A stretch of 64,000 nucleotides of DNA, from the NCBI RefSeq assembly GCF_000741785.1, contig NZ_JGZP01000005.1, positions 31,875 to 95,874 on the forward strand. The letters are read 5' to 3'. Each line of letters begins with the position of its first letter. The stretch's first letter is position 1. The stretch comes from Bifidobacterium stellenboschense (GTDB lineage: Bacteria > Actinomycetota > Actinomycetes > Actinomycetales > Bifidobacteriaceae). The position numbers were made by a program, and so were the translations under genes. Below are positions 62,748-64,000 of the stretch, piece after piece. Below the pieces are notes generated by a model. The model did no database searches, was not told the origin of the DNA, and saw only the letters and a program-made list of their open reading frames with translations.

Positions 62748-62809
62748 CCCCAAGCCGGCCCCAAGCATCCCATCCGCGCATCCCGCGCACATTCCAAGGA
62801 AAGCGATTC

Positions 62810-64000
62810 ATGGCACTCATCTCATTGGACCATGTCAGCAAGATCTACCCGAAGGGCACGCGTCCCGCGCTTGACGACATCAATCTCGACATCGAGCGCG
62901 GCGACTTCGTGTTCCTCGTGGGCGCGTCCGGTTCCGGCAAGACCACGCTGCTGAGCCTGCTGCTGCGCGAGGAGGAGGCCACGGACGGCGAGATCCGCGT
63001 GGCCGGCAACGACCTCCGGCGCATCTCCGACCGGCAGGTGCCGCAGTACCGCCGCACCATCGGCTTCGTGTTCCAGGACTACAAGCTGCTCAACAACAAG
63101 ACCGTGTGGCAGAACGTCGCGTTCGCGCTCGAAGTAATCGGCACGCGCCGGTCCGCCATCAAGTCGATGGTGCCGAAGGTGCTGGAGACGGTGGGCCTCA
63201 CAGGCAAGGAGCAGAACTACCCGCACGAGCTGTCCGGCGGCGAGCAGCAGCGCGTGGCCATCGCCCGCGCCTACGTGAACCATCCGCAGATCCTGCTGGC
63301 CGACGAGCCGACTGGCAACCTCGATCCGACCACGTCGCTCGGCATCATGGAGGTGCTCGACGCGATCAACCGTACCGGCACCACCGTCGTCATGGCGACG
63401 CATAACGAGGAGATCGTCAACTCGATGCGCAAGCGCGTCGTCGAACTGCACACGGGCCGCATCGTGCGCGACGAGGAGCACGGCTCCTACGATTCGTCCA
63501 CGTACTTCCCGGACGCGGAGGTCACGTCGAAGGCGCATCAGGCGATCGGCGCGGACGAGCGGTTCCGCGCGGACAGCGCGGACGCGACCGAACGTATGGA
63601 CGCGCACGCCGCCATCGAGGCGGGCGCGGTCGCGGCCGGCGCGATGGACGGCGACGAGGGCATCGCCCGTCTCGCCCAGTCCGTGCATTCCGGCCGCACC
63701 GGCCGTTACGGAGAGGCGTTCGCGCCCGTCGAGACGACGCTCACGTGGGGCAAGGGATTGGATCTCGAAGCGGAGGCGGAGAAGGAGCGCCGCCGGAACG
63801 CGCAGGGCGCCGACGTCGCCGGAGCCGCCGCTGAAGCCGACGCCACGGAGACGACGGTGATCGCCCCGGCCGACGCGCCCGCCGCGGCCGATGCACCCGA
63901 CGATCCGGACGCGAAGTTCAAGCCGCAGCCGCAGGACGACGGCCTGCTGGCGCCGCCCGCACCACCGGCAGCCGAGCCGCCCTCGGCCGCGGCGTCCGAA
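62810..64000 (+). CDS. ftsE: cell-division ATP-binding protein FtsE with long C-terminal extension (partial)
   Basis: ATPase partner of FtsX that controls cell-wall hydrolases at the septum. ABC core, residues ~1-222: Walker [11 protein letters not shown]-loop [10 protein letters not shown], signature [15 protein letters not shown], Walker [14 protein letters not shown], switch His in MATHNEEIV. FtsE normally ends near residue 230. Here the frame stays open for a further ~170 residues to the window edge, Ala/Glu/Asp/Pro-rich ([20 protein letters not shown]). AAGGAAAG precedes the ATG. The stop codon lies outside the window; ftsX should follow. Confidence 0.94.
   Translation, partial: MALISLDHVSKIYPKGTRPALDDINLDIERGDFVFLVGASGSGKTTLLSLLLREEEATDGEIRVAGNDLRRISDRQVPQYRRTIGFVFQDYKLLNNKTVWQNVAFALEVIGTRRSAIKSMVPKVLETVGLTGKEQNYPHELSGGEQQRVAIARAYVNHPQILLADEPTGNLDPTTSLGIMEVLDAINRTGTTVVMATHNEEIVNSMRKRVVELHTGRIVRDEEHGSYDSSTYFPDAEVTSKAHQAIGADERFRADSADATERMDAHAAIEAGAVAAGAMDGDEGIARLAQSVHSGRTGRYGEAFAPVETTLTWGKGLDLEAEAEKERRRNAQGADVAGAAAEADATETTVIAPADAPAAADAPDDPDAKFKPQPQDDGLLAPPAPPAAEPPSAAASE

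Overview
This 64 kb window is a high-GC actinobacterial chromosome segment, almost certainly from a Bifidobacterium (family call confident, species not attempted). The evidence is the DeoR-galT-galK Leloir cluster, the LacI / GH13 alpha-glucosidase / MFS cassette, the prfB-ftsE order, the rpmE-prfA-prmC ... sua5-wecA order, several leaderless genes, and many GC-rich palindromic intergenic repeats. No transposase, integrase, phage gene, rRNA or CRISPR array is visible.

Layout. 0-10 kb: a truncated Pro/Gln-rich gene, leuB, an unusual lipoate ligase, a Crp/Fnr regulator, a class A penicillin-binding protein, an Old-Yellow-Enzyme flavoprotein and a dihydroorotate dehydrogenase. 10-21 kb: galactose operon, thioesterase, EttA, HAD phosphatase, two MFS transporters, tRNA-Asp. 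21-27 kb: ROK glucokinase, aldehyde dehydrogenase, RarD permease, two uncharacterised genes, tRNA-Ile with a UAU anticodon. 27-40 kb: the rpmE-prfA-prmC and sua5-wecA blocks, separated by a complete livKHMGF branched-chain amino-acid ABC operon and a sugar acetyltransferase, then guaB. 40-45 kb: LacI repressor diverging from alpha-glucosidase and its transporter. 45-53 kb: oligoribonuclease, PIF1-like helicase, a probable pseudo-deacetylase, and an AmmeMemoRadiSam locus invaded by repeats. 53-64 kb: a ketopantoate-reductase-like gene, the metQNI importer, methionine aminopeptidase, citrate synthase, dapD, a leaderless 44-aa membrane peptide, prfB and the start of ftsE.

The most distinctive feature is a REP/BIME-like repeat family. 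Each unit has a G/C-block hairpin, a second hairpin whose stem sequence differs between copies while its pairing is kept, and a G-run tail. Units often sit as inverted pairs with a short spacer. I see three subtypes: A ends in GGGGGTGGTC, B in GGGGGAGAG, and C carries an extra two-hairpin insertion in the loop of the first hairpin. Copies also lie inside coding sequence: in lplA, in the N-terminus of the AmmeMemoRadiSam radical-SAM gene, and at the junction between the MEMO and AMMECR1 domains, where the reading frame is broken.

Regulation visible in sequence: five starts lie 6-8 nt after a -10 hexamer (leaderless), and related LacI-type operators occur at the gal, glk and agl loci.
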